Shown: in pieces, positions 7,855 through 17,030 of the stretch
Position numbering within the stretch: position 1 is the stretch's first letter
How the letters are laid out: every line of letters begins with the position of its first letter
NCBI GenBank assembly: GCA_032073245.1
Contig: DAMANX010000024.1
Coordinates: 19,808 to 83,807, forward strand
Reading direction: 5' to 3'
Length of the DNA stretch: 64,000 bases
Origin: QVMG01 sp032073245
GTDB taxonomy: Bacteria > Bacteroidota > Bacteroidia > Bacteroidales > Tannerellaceae
Notes under the pieces: model-generated
The model's input: the letters and a program-made list of their open reading frames with translations, nothing else
Told to the model about the DNA's origin: nothing
Database searches by the model: none
Translations under genes and position numbers: made by a program

Positions 7855-10800
7855 ATGAAACAATTATTCTTACTCGCAGCAATCTTTTTTTGTTCCGGCA
7901 GTATATCTGCTCAAAAATTTACGGAATGGAAAGATCCTTCTGTAAACAGTATCAACAGGGCACAGATGCATGCATCCTATTTTGCTTATGAGAACAGAGA
8001 AAAAGCTGAAACAGGCGACAGGCTTACTTCTGGAAATTTTCTTTCTTTAAACGGTATGTGGCGCTTTCAATGGGTTCGCCATCTCACCGAGCGCCCGAAA
8101 GACTTCTTCCAAACTACCTACGTTGATAAAGGTTGGGATTTTATCGAAGTTCCCGGTATGTGGGAAATGAATGGATATGGAGATCCTTTGTATGTCAATC
8201 AACGGTATGAATGGGATTATCTGATGAAACCCGAACCTCCCATTACTCCCGAGGAAAATAATCATGTGGGTTCTTATCGCCGCGAGATTGAAATACCTAA
8301 TAACTGGGATGGGAAAGAAGTGTTTCTACATTTTGGAGCTGTTGCGTCCAATGTATATGTATGGGTGAACGGACGGTTTGTTGGATACGGTGAAGACAGT
8401 AAGCTGGAATCTGAATTTAATGTGACTTCTTATCTGAAAAAAGGTAAGAATCTGATTGCATTCCAGGTATTTCGTTGGTCAGATGGACGCTATGTGGAAT
8501 GTCAGGATTTCTGGCGGTTTTCAGGTGTTTCCCGTGATGTATATATGTATGCTCGTAATAAGGAATATATTGCCGATTACAAGATTGTAGCTTCACTAAC
8601 GGATAATTATCAGGACGGACAATTAACAATTGATACAGACCTATCCTTTGCTGGAAAAGGCTATGAAGTGTCATTTGAATTAATCAATCCGGAAGGAGAA
8701 ACTATCTGGAAAGATAAAAGTAAAGCACAAAGGAAAATAACCGTTCAATCTCAATTCTCTAAAGTAAAGCCCTGGACAGCAGAGACACCCAGCCTTTATC
8801 AGTTGTATATTTCACTTTATAACGGAAAAGGTGAATTGATCGAATGCATTCCTCAACGTGTAGGATTCAAAAAAGTTGAAGTTCGTAATAGCCAGCTACT
8901 GGTTAACGGAAAACCAATCCTGATAAAAGGGGTGAACCGTCATGAAGTTGATCCTGACGGAGGTTTTTATGTAAGCCGTGAACGTATGAAACAGGATATC
9001 CGTATAATGAAAGAGTATAACATCAATTCAGTCCGTACATCACATTATCCGGTTGATCCTTATCTGTACGAATTATGTGATATCTATGGTATCTATGTAC
9101 TCGACGAAGCCAATGTAGAAGCACATGGCTATGAAAATATTGCCGATATGAAAGATTGGATGATAACACATGTGGAACGTACTACCCGCATGGTTGAGCG
9201 TGACAAAAACGTTCCTTCTATTATTATCTGGTCAATGGGAAATGAATCGGGTGACGGAATAAACTTTGTAGAAAGCTATAAACAAATGAAAGCAATCGAC
9301 CCAACACGTCCTATTCAATATCAACGTGCGGGAAAGAAAGATCATACGGATATCTTCTGCCCTTTCTATGTAGATTATGACTACCTGAAACAATATGGCG
9401 AAAGGGATGAAGCAATGCCACTGATCCAATGTGAATATGCACATGCCATGGGTAATTCAATGGGTGGCTTCAAAGAGTACTGGGATCTGTATCGTAAATA
9501 CGATAATCTACAAGGAGGCTATATCTGGGATTTTGTAGACCAGGGTATTCGTGACTATCGAAACGGGAAGATGATTTATGCATACGGGGGTGACTTTGGT
9601 AAAGACCTTCCGTCCGACAACAACTTTAATTGTAACGGCTTATTGAGCCCCGACCGTATACCCAATCCACACATGGATGAAGTACGAACTATTCATCAAT
9701 CCATTTGGACTAGTCCGGTTGATATTCAGAATGGGAAAATCAGTATTTTCAATGAGAACTTTTTTATCGATCTTAATAATATCTATCTGGAATGGCAACT
9801 GAAAGAAGAAGGCTCCGTATTGAAACAAGGCATCATTTCTGATCTGATAATTGCTCCACAAGGGAAAAAGGAAATCACTCTTCCTTACGAAGCAGTAGCG
9901 AATGGCAAAGAACAATTCCTTGAAGTATCATACAAGCTTAAAAATAAGGAATCATTATTACCTGCCGGTTACACTGTAGCCCGTCAACAACTGGAAATAA
10001 ATCCGTATGACTGGAAAAGTACATCTGAAACAAAATCATCTGATGAATTAAATCTTACTGAAACCCGATATGCAGTTGAAATAGAATCTCCGTTTTTCCA
10101 GATTCGCTTCCAAAAAGAAAATGGCTTATTAAGTGATTATATTTATAAGGGACAAAACTTCCTGGCAGATGGAGAATATATGCAACCTAATTTCTGGCGT
10201 GCCCCAACTGATAACGATTACGGCGCACGTTTCCAACAAAAACTAAATGTCTGGAAAGAACCGGCAATGAAGCTTACGTCATTTGATGCAAAACAACAGA
10301 ATAACCAGATTGAAATAATAGCAAAATACACACTAACAGAGCTGGAAGCAGAATTATCATTGATTTATAATATCCATAATTCAGGAGAGATTTTTATTAC
10401 GCAGACATTAAATGTTGAAGGAAATGGAGCAGAAAAACCTATACTTCCTCGTTTCGGTATGCAGATGACAACACCAAAAGGTTTTGAACATATCACTTAT
10501 TATGGCAGAGGTCCTATTGAAAACTATGCCGACCGAAAGTTTAGTACCTTTATTGATGTTTATAATCAAACTGTCGAACAGCAATATTATCCTTATATCC
10601 GCCCACAGGAAACAGGTAATAAAACGGATATCCGCTGGTATCGTCTACATCATCAGAATGGCAAAGGGATTGAGATTATCTCGCAAAATCCTTTGAATGC
10701 AACTGCTTTGCATTTTAAAACCGAAGATCTGGATGACGGAATAAAGAAAGACCAACGTCACGGACTGGAATTGGATCCTCGCCCAACTACGACCCTTTCT

Positions 10801-10923
10801 ATCGATCTGGCTCAAATGGGATTGGGATGTATTGATACGTGGGGGGCTATTCCTATGGAACAGTCTTTACTGCCTTATCAGAATTATGAGTTCAAATTTA
10901 CAATCAGACCAATAGATTTTTGA
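7855..10923 (+). CDS. GH2 beta-galactosidase, LacZ-type
   Basis: A 1022-residue exported enzyme close in length to E. coli LacZ. A signal peptide (GSISAQ) is followed by the GH2 sugar-binding domain (about 50-220, with PVDPY later in the barrel), an Ig-like domain, the TIM barrel and the C-terminal Bgal small-chain/domain-5 region (PRFGMQMTTPKGFEHITYYG). The acid/base is Glu464 in WSMGNESGDG and the nucleophile is Glu527 in QCEYAHAMGNS, both as in LacZ. It removes terminal beta-galactose, probably in the periplasm. It converges on the GH2 gene at 11042-13543 and is divergent from a sulfatase, fitting a galactose-rich sulfated substrate. Confidence 0.95.
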   Translation: MKQLFLLAAIFFCSGSISAQKFTEWKDPSVNSINRAQMHASYFAYENREKAETGDRLTSGNFLSLNGMWRFQWVRHLTERPKDFFQTTYVDKGWDFIEVPGMWEMNGYGDPLYVNQRYEWDYLMKPEPPITPEENNHVGSYRREIEIPNNWDGKEVFLHFGAVASNVYVWVNGRFVGYGEDSKLESEFNVTSYLKKGKNLIAFQVFRWSDGRYVECQDFWRFSGVSRDVYMYARNKEYIADYKIVASLTDNYQDGQLTIDTDLSFAGKGYEVSFELINPEGETIWKDKSKAQRKITVQSQFSKVKPWTAETPSLYQLYISLYNGKGELIECIPQRVGFKKVEVRNSQLLVNGKPILIKGVNRHEVDPDGGFYVSRERMKQDIRIMKEYNINSVRTSHYPVDPYLYELCDIYGIYVLDEANVEAHGYENIADMKDWMITHVERTTRMVERDKNVPSIIIWSMGNESGDGINFVESYKQMKAIDPTRPIQYQRAGKKDHTDIFCPFYVDYDYLKQYGERDEAMPLIQCEYAHAMGNSMGGFKEYWDLYRKYDNLQGGYIWDFVDQGIRDYRNGKMIYAYGGDFGKDLPSDNNFNCNGLLSPDRIPNPHMDEVRTIHQSIWTSPVDIQNGKISIFNENFFIDLNNIYLEWQLKEEGSVLKQGIISDLIIAPQGKKEITLPYEAVANGKEQFLEVSYKLKNKESLLPAGYTVARQQLEINPYDWKSTSETKSSDELNLTETRYAVEIESPFFQIRFQKENGLLSDYIYKGQNFLADGEYMQPNFWRAPTDNDYGARFQQKLNVWKEPAMKLTSFDAKQQNNQIEIIAKYTLTELEAELSLIYNIHNSGEIFITQTLNVEGNGAEKPILPRFGMQMTTPKGFEHITYYGRGPIENYADRKFSTFIDVYNQTVEQQYYPYIRPQETGNKTDIRWYRLHHQNGKGIEIISQNPLNATALHFKTEDLDDGIKKDQRHGLELDPRPTTTLSIDLAQMGLGCIDTWGAIPMEQSLLPYQNYEFKFTIRPIDF

Positions 10924-10953
10924 ATAAGTTATAATTTGTAAGTAGGTAAGCAC

Positions 10954-11003
10954 AAAGGGCTTTAATGTGAATAACTCCCGGGTTATTCACATTAAAGCCC
11001 TTT
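10954..11003. terminator. bidirectional terminator; short member of a palindromic repeat family
   Basis: Perfect 22-bp inverted repeat (10954-10975 / 10982-11003) with a 6-nt GC loop, between two convergent GH2 genes. The core AATGTGAATAAC and its complement are also the ends of the larger element at 58171-58306, so this is a repeat family member serving as a terminator. Confidence 0.75.
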
Positions 11004-11041
11004 CCAGGGCAATTGCTTATTTTCACCTCTACTCTAATATC

Positions 11042-13543
11042 CTACTCACTAATCAACTCGATCTTTGCTCCACGTACTCCCGGCGCTGTAGCTTCCAATA
11101 CGATAACTCCCGGCTGTTCATTTGTTTGAACAATTGCTGTCATCTGCCCACTGAATAGTTTCATCTGTGGAAGATGGAAAGGTTCTAGGCTGATACTATT
11201 CCCATTTGCTCCTGCACGGTAAGTTCCTGCACCACGTACATTAAATTTAATCAGGTGTGTCGCGTCCGGACAAAGGTTGCCTTTACGATCTACTACTCTT
11301 ACATTGATAAAGGATAAGTCTTTTCCGTCTGCAGTCAGGTGGGTACGGTCGGCACTTAATTCCAGATGATGTGGTTTACCTGCGGTATGAATTTCTTCTT
11401 CAGCAACTGCATTTCCATCTTTATCATAAGCTACAACTTTTACTGTTCCGGGTTCATATACCGTATCCATCCACATCAAACGGTATCGTTTCTGGCGGTC
11501 AAAGGAGGCTTGTGCTTCTTTATTCTCTGTAGCATCCAATTCGATGCTTGTATCTTTTGTTCTTTTTCCCTGGCTCTTTCCATTAATAAAAAGTTCTGCC
11601 GATGGATGATTGGTATAGACAAAGACAGGGGTCACCTCTCCTTCCCTACCTGGCCATGTCCAATGAGGTAGTACATGGAGTGTGTTTTCAGTTTTATTCC
11701 AATGGCTACGATATAGATAGTAACGGTCTTTAGGAATACCCGCAAGGTCAATTATACCGAAAAGTGAACTATGGCTTGGCCAATCGGTATAATAAGGGGT
11801 TGGTTCTCCTATATAATCAAAACCTGTCCATACAAACTCACCAATGCAATAAGGCAGATCTTCTTGATAAATAAAATCATCATCCGGCAGGTTTGACCAA
11901 CCACAATGTTCTACATCATAACTGCTACTCTGATGATCATCGTATTTTGCCATGGATCTACGTTCAACAGGAAATTTATATACTCCGCGTGAGCTTACAG
12001 TCGAAACTGTTTCACTTCCAAGGATGATCTGTTGTGGCAACTTTTTATATCCTTCCTGGTAAACGGGTAGGCGATAGTTGAATCCAACTATGTCCATCGT
12101 TGCTGCAAAGTTATTATTAATCACAGCCAAACCATGATCAAGTCCGTTTGTCACCATACGCGTCGGATCTTCCCGATGGCAAATATCCTGTAGGTAACGG
12201 GCAATCTTAGCCCCTCCTTCTACACTTTGATCGGGAACTTCGTTACCTATACACCACATCACGACACTGGGATTGTTACGGAACTGATGGATCAGATTCA
12301 CCAGATCCTTCTCCGCCCATTCATTAAAGAAAAGATTATACCCATTCTTCATCTTGGGTGTTTTCCACTCATCAAATGTTTCAGGCATTACCATAAAACC
12401 CATTTCATCACAGGCACGTATCAATTCAGGTGCAGGCATATTATGGGATGTACGGATCGCATTACAACCCATATCTTTCAGAATACGTAACTGACGACGA
12501 ATAGCCGCATCATTTACAGCAGCACCTAATGGGCCCAAATCATGATGATTACATACACCCTTAAACATCACCTTTTCCCCATTCAGGAAAAAACCTTTAT
12601 CAGGAATGATTTCAATCGTACGAATTCCGAAAGTTGTTGTATATTCATCTTTCAATTTATCACCCTCATATAACCGGGATACAGCCCGATAAATTTCCGG
12701 TTTTTGGAGAGACCAAAGACGCGGTGTTTGTATAATAACTTCCTGCATAAAGCAGTCACCATCAAAAGGAGTTAATTGTGCTTTTGTTTCCAGTAAACGC
12801 GTTCCATAAGGATTCCATATTTCTGTTACCAGATTATAATGGCTCACCTCTGTTCCTTCCGGACGATTAATACGTGTCTTCAGATTGACCCGGGCAAATT
12901 CCTCATTTACTTGTGGTGTTGTTATTTGTGTTCCCCATACCGGAATATGAATATCTTCCGTAACAATCACGTGTACATTCCGATAAAGTCCTGCCCCGGG
13001 ATACCAACGCGATGATTGCGGCAGGTTTTCCAAACGTACCGCCAGCATATTCTTCCCTTCTGCATTCAGAAAATCGGTTACATCAAAATGAAAAGAATTA
13101 TACCCATAAGGCCAATAACCAACCTTTTTCCCATTTACAAATACGTTAGCCTGGCTCATTGCTCCATCAAATAACAACGTAACCCGTTTCCCTTTTGTAA
13201 ACTGAGGAATATTCAACTCCGTACGATACCATCCTACCCCAACAAATGGTAATCCACCTGTCCGTCCTGAATGCGGTAAAGCTGCCTCCTGCCCATCCTG
13301 AACAATAGCCACTTCCTGTAAATCATTATAAGCATCAAAAGGCCCATATATAGCCCAATCATGTGGAACAGTAACAGTCTGCCACTTCGTATCATTATAG
13401 GTCGGATCACTAAAATCAGTCTGATCTTCCCGGGTAAATTTCCAGTTCTTTTCTAATAAAAATTCACTTCGTACCTGGGCTGTGATAAAATGAGGTAATA
13501 GTATTAAGGCTACAAGTAATAAAGGCAAACAAGTTTTTTTCAT
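11042..13543 (-). CDS. GH2 beta-galactosidase-type enzyme with C-terminal Ig-like domains
   Basis: An 833-residue exported GH2 enzyme. After the signal peptide (FITAQ) come the sugar-binding domain (about 30-195), an Ig-like domain (about 200-305) and the TIM barrel. The acid/base is Glu435 in WCIGNEVPDQS and the nucleophile is probably Glu511 in ILGSETVSTVS. The C-terminal 250 residues contain a DUF4982-like segment (TPVFVYTNHPSAELFING) and a Big/invasin-like domain (HLTADGKDLSFINVRVVD). This is the architecture of many Bacteroides enzymes acting on host or algal galactosides. It lies 74 nt after the sulfatase gene but has its own promoter-like sequence at 13573. Substrate could be a beta-galactoside or a related sugar. 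Confidence 0.92.
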   Translation of the reverse strand: MKKTCLPLLLVALILLPHFITAQVRSEFLLEKNWKFTREDQTDFSDPTYNDTKWQTVTVPHDWAIYGPFDAYNDLQEVAIVQDGQEAALPHSGRTGGLPFVGVGWYRTELNIPQFTKGKRVTLLFDGAMSQANVFVNGKKVGYWPYGYNSFHFDVTDFLNAEGKNMLAVRLENLPQSSRWYPGAGLYRNVHVIVTEDIHIPVWGTQITTPQVNEEFARVNLKTRINRPEGTEVSHYNLVTEIWNPYGTRLLETKAQLTPFDGDCFMQEVIIQTPRLWSLQKPEIYRAVSRLYEGDKLKDEYTTTFGIRTIEIIPDKGFFLNGEKVMFKGVCNHHDLGPLGAAVNDAAIRRQLRILKDMGCNAIRTSHNMPAPELIRACDEMGFMVMPETFDEWKTPKMKNGYNLFFNEWAEKDLVNLIHQFRNNPSVVMWCIGNEVPDQSVEGGAKIARYLQDICHREDPTRMVTNGLDHGLAVINNNFAATMDIVGFNYRLPVYQEGYKKLPQQIILGSETVSTVSSRGVYKFPVERRSMAKYDDHQSSSYDVEHCGWSNLPDDDFIYQEDLPYCIGEFVWTGFDYIGEPTPYYTDWPSHSSLFGIIDLAGIPKDRYYLYRSHWNKTENTLHVLPHWTWPGREGEVTPVFVYTNHPSAELFINGKSQGKRTKDTSIELDATENKEAQASFDRQKRYRLMWMDTVYEPGTVKVVAYDKDGNAVAEEEIHTAGKPHHLELSADRTHLTADGKDLSFINVRVVDRKGNLCPDATHLIKFNVRGAGTYRAGANGNSISLEPFHLPQMKLFSGQMTAIVQTNEQPGVIVLEATAPGVRGAKIELISE

Positions 13544-13572
13544 ATATCGTCATTTATTGATTCATGGAAGTA

Positions 13573-13604
13573 CAAAGCTAATGAATTTCACTGTAATAGT
13601 CAAA
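13573..13604 (-). promoter_or_regulatory. Bacteroidetes promoter for the GH2 gene (TTTG-20-TAGCTTTG)
   Basis: On the minus strand there is TTTG at 13601-13604, then 20 bp, then TAGCTTTG at 13573-13580. This fits the -33/-7 consensus well and would start transcription about 20 nt before the ATG at 13543. It suggests the GH2 gene can be transcribed separately from the SusCD operon. Confidence 0.5.
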
Positions 13605-13617
13605 AAGGTAAATCCAT

Positions 13618-15021
13618 TTAAAGCTCCCTTTTAAATGGGAACAATGTACTTGGTGTATGCGCCTGATCCATCAATTGCTCCATTTTTACTGCTTTATCTG
13701 GATATTGGCTAACGGCATTCATCTGCTCGGAAGGATCGGAAGAAATATTATAGAGTTCCAGACGTGTCTTCTCCGGTTGATTGACAAAAAGACGGATCAA
13801 TTTCCAGTTATCTTTCAGAATAGCCTGTTTTCCTCCCTCTTCATGAAATTCCCAATAGAGATAACTGTGTCGTTTTTGTTCTCCTTTTCCTGTAAGCTCA
13901 GGAAGGTAAGAAATACCATCTACTGTTACCGGCACCTCTTCTTTTACTATATCACACACCGTCGGCAGGAAATCCCAGAAAGCAGAAGCATGATAGCTAA
14001 CTGTTCCCGGTTTAATCTGTTTTGGCCAATGCACAATAAAAGGAGTACGGATACCACCTTCATAGAGATCACGTTTAATACCCCGGAAAGCACCGTTACT
14101 ATTGAAATAATCCGGATTATGCCCTCCTTCAGCATGAACACCATTATCTGAAGTAAAAACTATTATTGTATTCTCTAGTAATCCCTTTTCTTCCAGAAAA
14201 GCAGTAATACGTTCTACATCCTTATCAATACGGCTCACCATAGCCGCATAAGTAGCCCGTGGTTTGGGTTGATTGGCGTAATGATGATGTGTAAAAGGCG
14301 TTTCAAAGAAACTGTCGGCATAAGGTGCTACTTCCTCTTCCGGCGCTAATAAATCGGCATGGGGAAGAGTCGGTGTAAGGTAGATAAAGAAAGGTTTATC
14401 CTTATTTTCTTCAATAAATCCCAAAGTCTTTTCCAACAATAAATAAGGACTATATACCTCCTCATTCAGATTTATCTTGGTTTCATTTTCCCAAAGAAAA
14501 CGAGGATAATAACGATGCGCATTCAATTGCCCCAGATAACCGAAAAAATAATCAAATCCCTGTTTATTCGGATGTCCTTCCGATTCGGGACCACCCATAC
14601 CCCATTTACCGATACAAGCTGTAACATAATCCTGTCGCTTAAGAATTTCCGCTACAGTAACTTCACTATCTTTCAACGGATAATCATATTGTTCTCCATC
14701 AGGTCCTTTTGTCCCTTTATTTCCACGAATATAAGCATGTCCAATATGTTTTCCCGTCATAAGAGCACATCGGGAAGGAGCACTTACAGTAGAACCAGAA
14801 TAATGCTGTGCAAAACGTACTCCATTAGCTGCCAGCTTATCAATTGCCGGTGTTTTTATCTGTTTTTGTCCATAACACCCTAAATCCCCTATACCAAGAT
14901 CATCAACCATTATATAGACGATATTAGGATGAGTTTTTTCCACGTTTTGCTGTGCCTGTGCATATGCCACCGGATATCCGCAGGCAGTGGCCATCAATAT
15001 TATTTTTTCAATATGTTTCAT
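13618..15021 (-). CDS. exported arylsulfatase-like S1 sulfatase, serine-type
   Basis: A 467-residue sulfatase with a signal peptide ending about AYAQA. Ca2+-binding IMVDDLGIGDLGCYG comes first, then the formylglycine motif with Ser80 in SAPSR followed by CALMTGKHIGH. GKWGMGGPESEG, TPTLPHAD and the downstream IVFTSDNGVHAEGG complete the sulfatase fold. Being serine type it depends on anSME, encoded elsewhere. It is the third gene after SusC and SusD on the minus strand, so it belongs to this utilisation locus and probably desulfates the imported glycan. Fine specificity (6-O, 4-O or 3-O) is not readable. Confidence 0.92.
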   Translation of the reverse strand: MKHIEKIILMATACGYPVAYAQAQQNVEKTHPNIVYIMVDDLGIGDLGCYGQKQIKTPAIDKLAANGVRFAQHYSGSTVSAPSRCALMTGKHIGHAYIRGNKGTKGPDGEQYDYPLKDSEVTVAEILKRQDYVTACIGKWGMGGPESEGHPNKQGFDYFFGYLGQLNAHRYYPRFLWENETKINLNEEVYSPYLLLEKTLGFIEENKDKPFFIYLTPTLPHADLLAPEEEVAPYADSFFETPFTHHHYANQPKPRATYAAMVSRIDKDVERITAFLEEKGLLENTIIVFTSDNGVHAEGGHNPDYFNSNGAFRGIKRDLYEGGIRTPFIVHWPKQIKPGTVSYHASAFWDFLPTVCDIVKEEVPVTVDGISYLPELTGKGEQKRHSYLYWEFHEEGGKQAILKDNWKLIRLFVNQPEKTRLELYNISSDPSEQMNAVSQYPDKAVKMEQLMDQAHTPSTLFPFKREL

Positions 15022-15102
15022 TATGGGATATTTTAAAAGGGTGTACCCTTTTTATGCGGTACACCCTGTTGAGTTTAATTCAATAGCATATTATGATGAT
15101 TC

Positions 15103-17019
15103 TTATTCTGCATTTGTTGCCGGATAACCATCGTTTTGTTTCAGATTTGTATTCAACAATAATTCATCTATAGGCAACGGATGTAAATAATAATGATTTA
15201 ACCACCCTTTACCTTGTGATACCGGATTTGCAAAAAAGACTACGCGCCCCTCATTACCTTCACGGTCCAGGGTGAGTTTGAAATTATTAATATCAGCACC
15301 TTCTCCAACATGACGCTCATCTTCCAGATCGGACTTATTCATGAAGATACCCAATTGTTGTTTATTCATATATTCCGCTTTCTTCCAACGACGAAGGTCA
15401 TCATTGCGATACCCTTCAAACATCAATTCAACCCTTCTTTCACGACGTATTTCCCATAGAATTGCATCAACAGTCTGATCGCGTTTCGGATCAAAGCCAT
15501 CGTTTATTTCGGACACTTTCATAGGTTCCACATTCGCGCGGACACGTAATTTATTAATCGTTGCATCTGCAATCGTCTGATCAAACTTTCCAAGTTCCCA
15601 GGCAGCTTCTGCATGATTGACCATTACTTCTCCCATACGGAATAATGCATAATCAGTAGAATTATCCCCATTTGCCGTAAAAGCAGGTGTATGGCTATTA
15701 TAGTATTTCCATGTATAATAACCACCATAAGAAGCCATATAACCCTGTCCCATATTATATTTATTATCCCGGAAATGAGGCATTTCACGAAGGATCTGCC
15801 CTGCCCACTGCAAAGCAGGAAGAGTTTTGGTGGAACCCGCAGTTCCCGAAATACGGTCCATCAAATCTATAAACTCCCTGTCCTCCGGATTATCAGTGTA
15901 GGTAACTGTAGACAAATCCATCGAAGTAGGTGTAGGAGTATTTACCTTGTAAGGAGGACAAACATTATAATAAAGACGATAGTCACGATTACGGAATTCC
16001 GTATAAATATCCGCATCTCCAGTATTTTTATCTCCACCGAATAATTCACTTATATAAATAGGTTTACCATCCTGGCATAAATAAGCAGCAACAGCTTCCG
16101 AACTTATTTCAGGGTAATGGGAAGAAGTACGTACATAACGGGACATATTATGGCCTTTCCCGTCAGATAGGAAATTCTTGTATAATAACACACCTTTTAC
16201 TCCCCTTAAATCTTCCGAATTAAATAGCTCGTCATAATGGGAATGAACTTCAGGATGCTTTTGTAACAATTCCGTAGAAGCAGTATAACTTGCATTCAGA
16301 TATGTCATACCATCAGATAATCCATGGTATTTCTGCCATGTACCTTCAAAAAGACCAAAGCGTGAAATCATAGCACACACCACATCCCGTGTAATCGTAT
16401 TTTCACCATCTCCATCCGGATTAATATTCTCTTTGGCATAAGAAAGCATTTCCAATACTTTAGCGGCTAAATCCAACCGCGGCATACGGCTGCCATACAA
16501 AATTTCCTCGTCAGTCTCATTGATCGCATTTTCAACCCAGATCGCACTTCCGAAGAAAGATATCAACCGGTAATATTCATTTGCTTTAAAGAAATAAGCA
16601 ACACTACGCCAATGCCGTTGATCTGCTTCATTCATTTCAGAAGTCTCAATATTTCCCAAAAGGATATTTATTGCCCGGATACGTTTATAAGGATCAGACC
16701 ATTCAGTTGTTGTGGATGGAACCGTTACAGTTTGCCATACCCATTTATTTTCGTTATTAGAATTACCATAAAACGCATTATCCGACTGCGTATCAAATAC
16801 ACCTTTTCCCGTTGGCCCACTCTCAAAAGAAGTAGGTCCTGCATGCGCTCCTATATAAGTATAGAACTGCCAGGCGTATGTACGGAAGTTCTCATAGGTA
16901 GTGAATACCGTTTCTTCTGTTTGTTTGTCCAAAGGTTTCCTTTCCAGGAAATCATCATTCAGACAGGATTGTAGTCCTAAACCTGCGATTAATGTGCAAA
17001 TTATATATATCTTTTTCAT
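15103..17019 (-). CDS. SusD/RagB-family glycan-binding lipoprotein
   Basis: A 638-residue outer-membrane lipoprotein that caps the SusC channel and binds the glycan. The start at 17019 (MKKIYIICTL) gives a proper lipoprotein signal ending GLQSC (Cys19); the longer open frame to 17085 overlaps the susC end and was rejected. SusD features are LNDDFLERKPLDKQTEE after the Cys, N-terminal TPR helices, and the C-terminal DAILWEIRRERRVELMFEG with YLHPLPIDELLLN near the end. It starts 11 nt after the susC stop, forming the standard SusC-SusD pair. Substrate is inferred from neighbours: a sulfated beta-galactoside glycan. Confidence 0.95.
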   Translation of the reverse strand: MKKIYIICTLIAGLGLQSCLNDDFLERKPLDKQTEETVFTTYENFRTYAWQFYTYIGAHAGPTSFESGPTGKGVFDTQSDNAFYGNSNNENKWVWQTVTVPSTTTEWSDPYKRIRAINILLGNIETSEMNEADQRHWRSVAYFFKANEYYRLISFFGSAIWVENAINETDEEILYGSRMPRLDLAAKVLEMLSYAKENINPDGDGENTITRDVVCAMISRFGLFEGTWQKYHGLSDGMTYLNASYTASTELLQKHPEVHSHYDELFNSEDLRGVKGVLLYKNFLSDGKGHNMSRYVRTSSHYPEISSEAVAAYLCQDGKPIYISELFGGDKNTGDADIYTEFRNRDYRLYYNVCPPYKVNTPTPTSMDLSTVTYTDNPEDREFIDLMDRISGTAGSTKTLPALQWAGQILREMPHFRDNKYNMGQGYMASYGGYYTWKYYNSHTPAFTANGDNSTDYALFRMGEVMVNHAEAAWELGKFDQTIADATINKLRVRANVEPMKVSEINDGFDPKRDQTVDAILWEIRRERRVELMFEGYRNDDLRRWKKAEYMNKQQLGIFMNKSDLEDERHVGEGADINNFKLTLDREGNEGRVVFFANPVSQGKGWLNHYYLHPLPIDELLLNTNLKQNDGYPATNAE

Positions 17020-17030
17020 ATCTGATGCTT

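Noticed and set aside
13657..14151. 164-codon plus-strand open frame
   Set aside because: Antisense to the sulfatase at 13618-15021; low-complexity translation without motifs.
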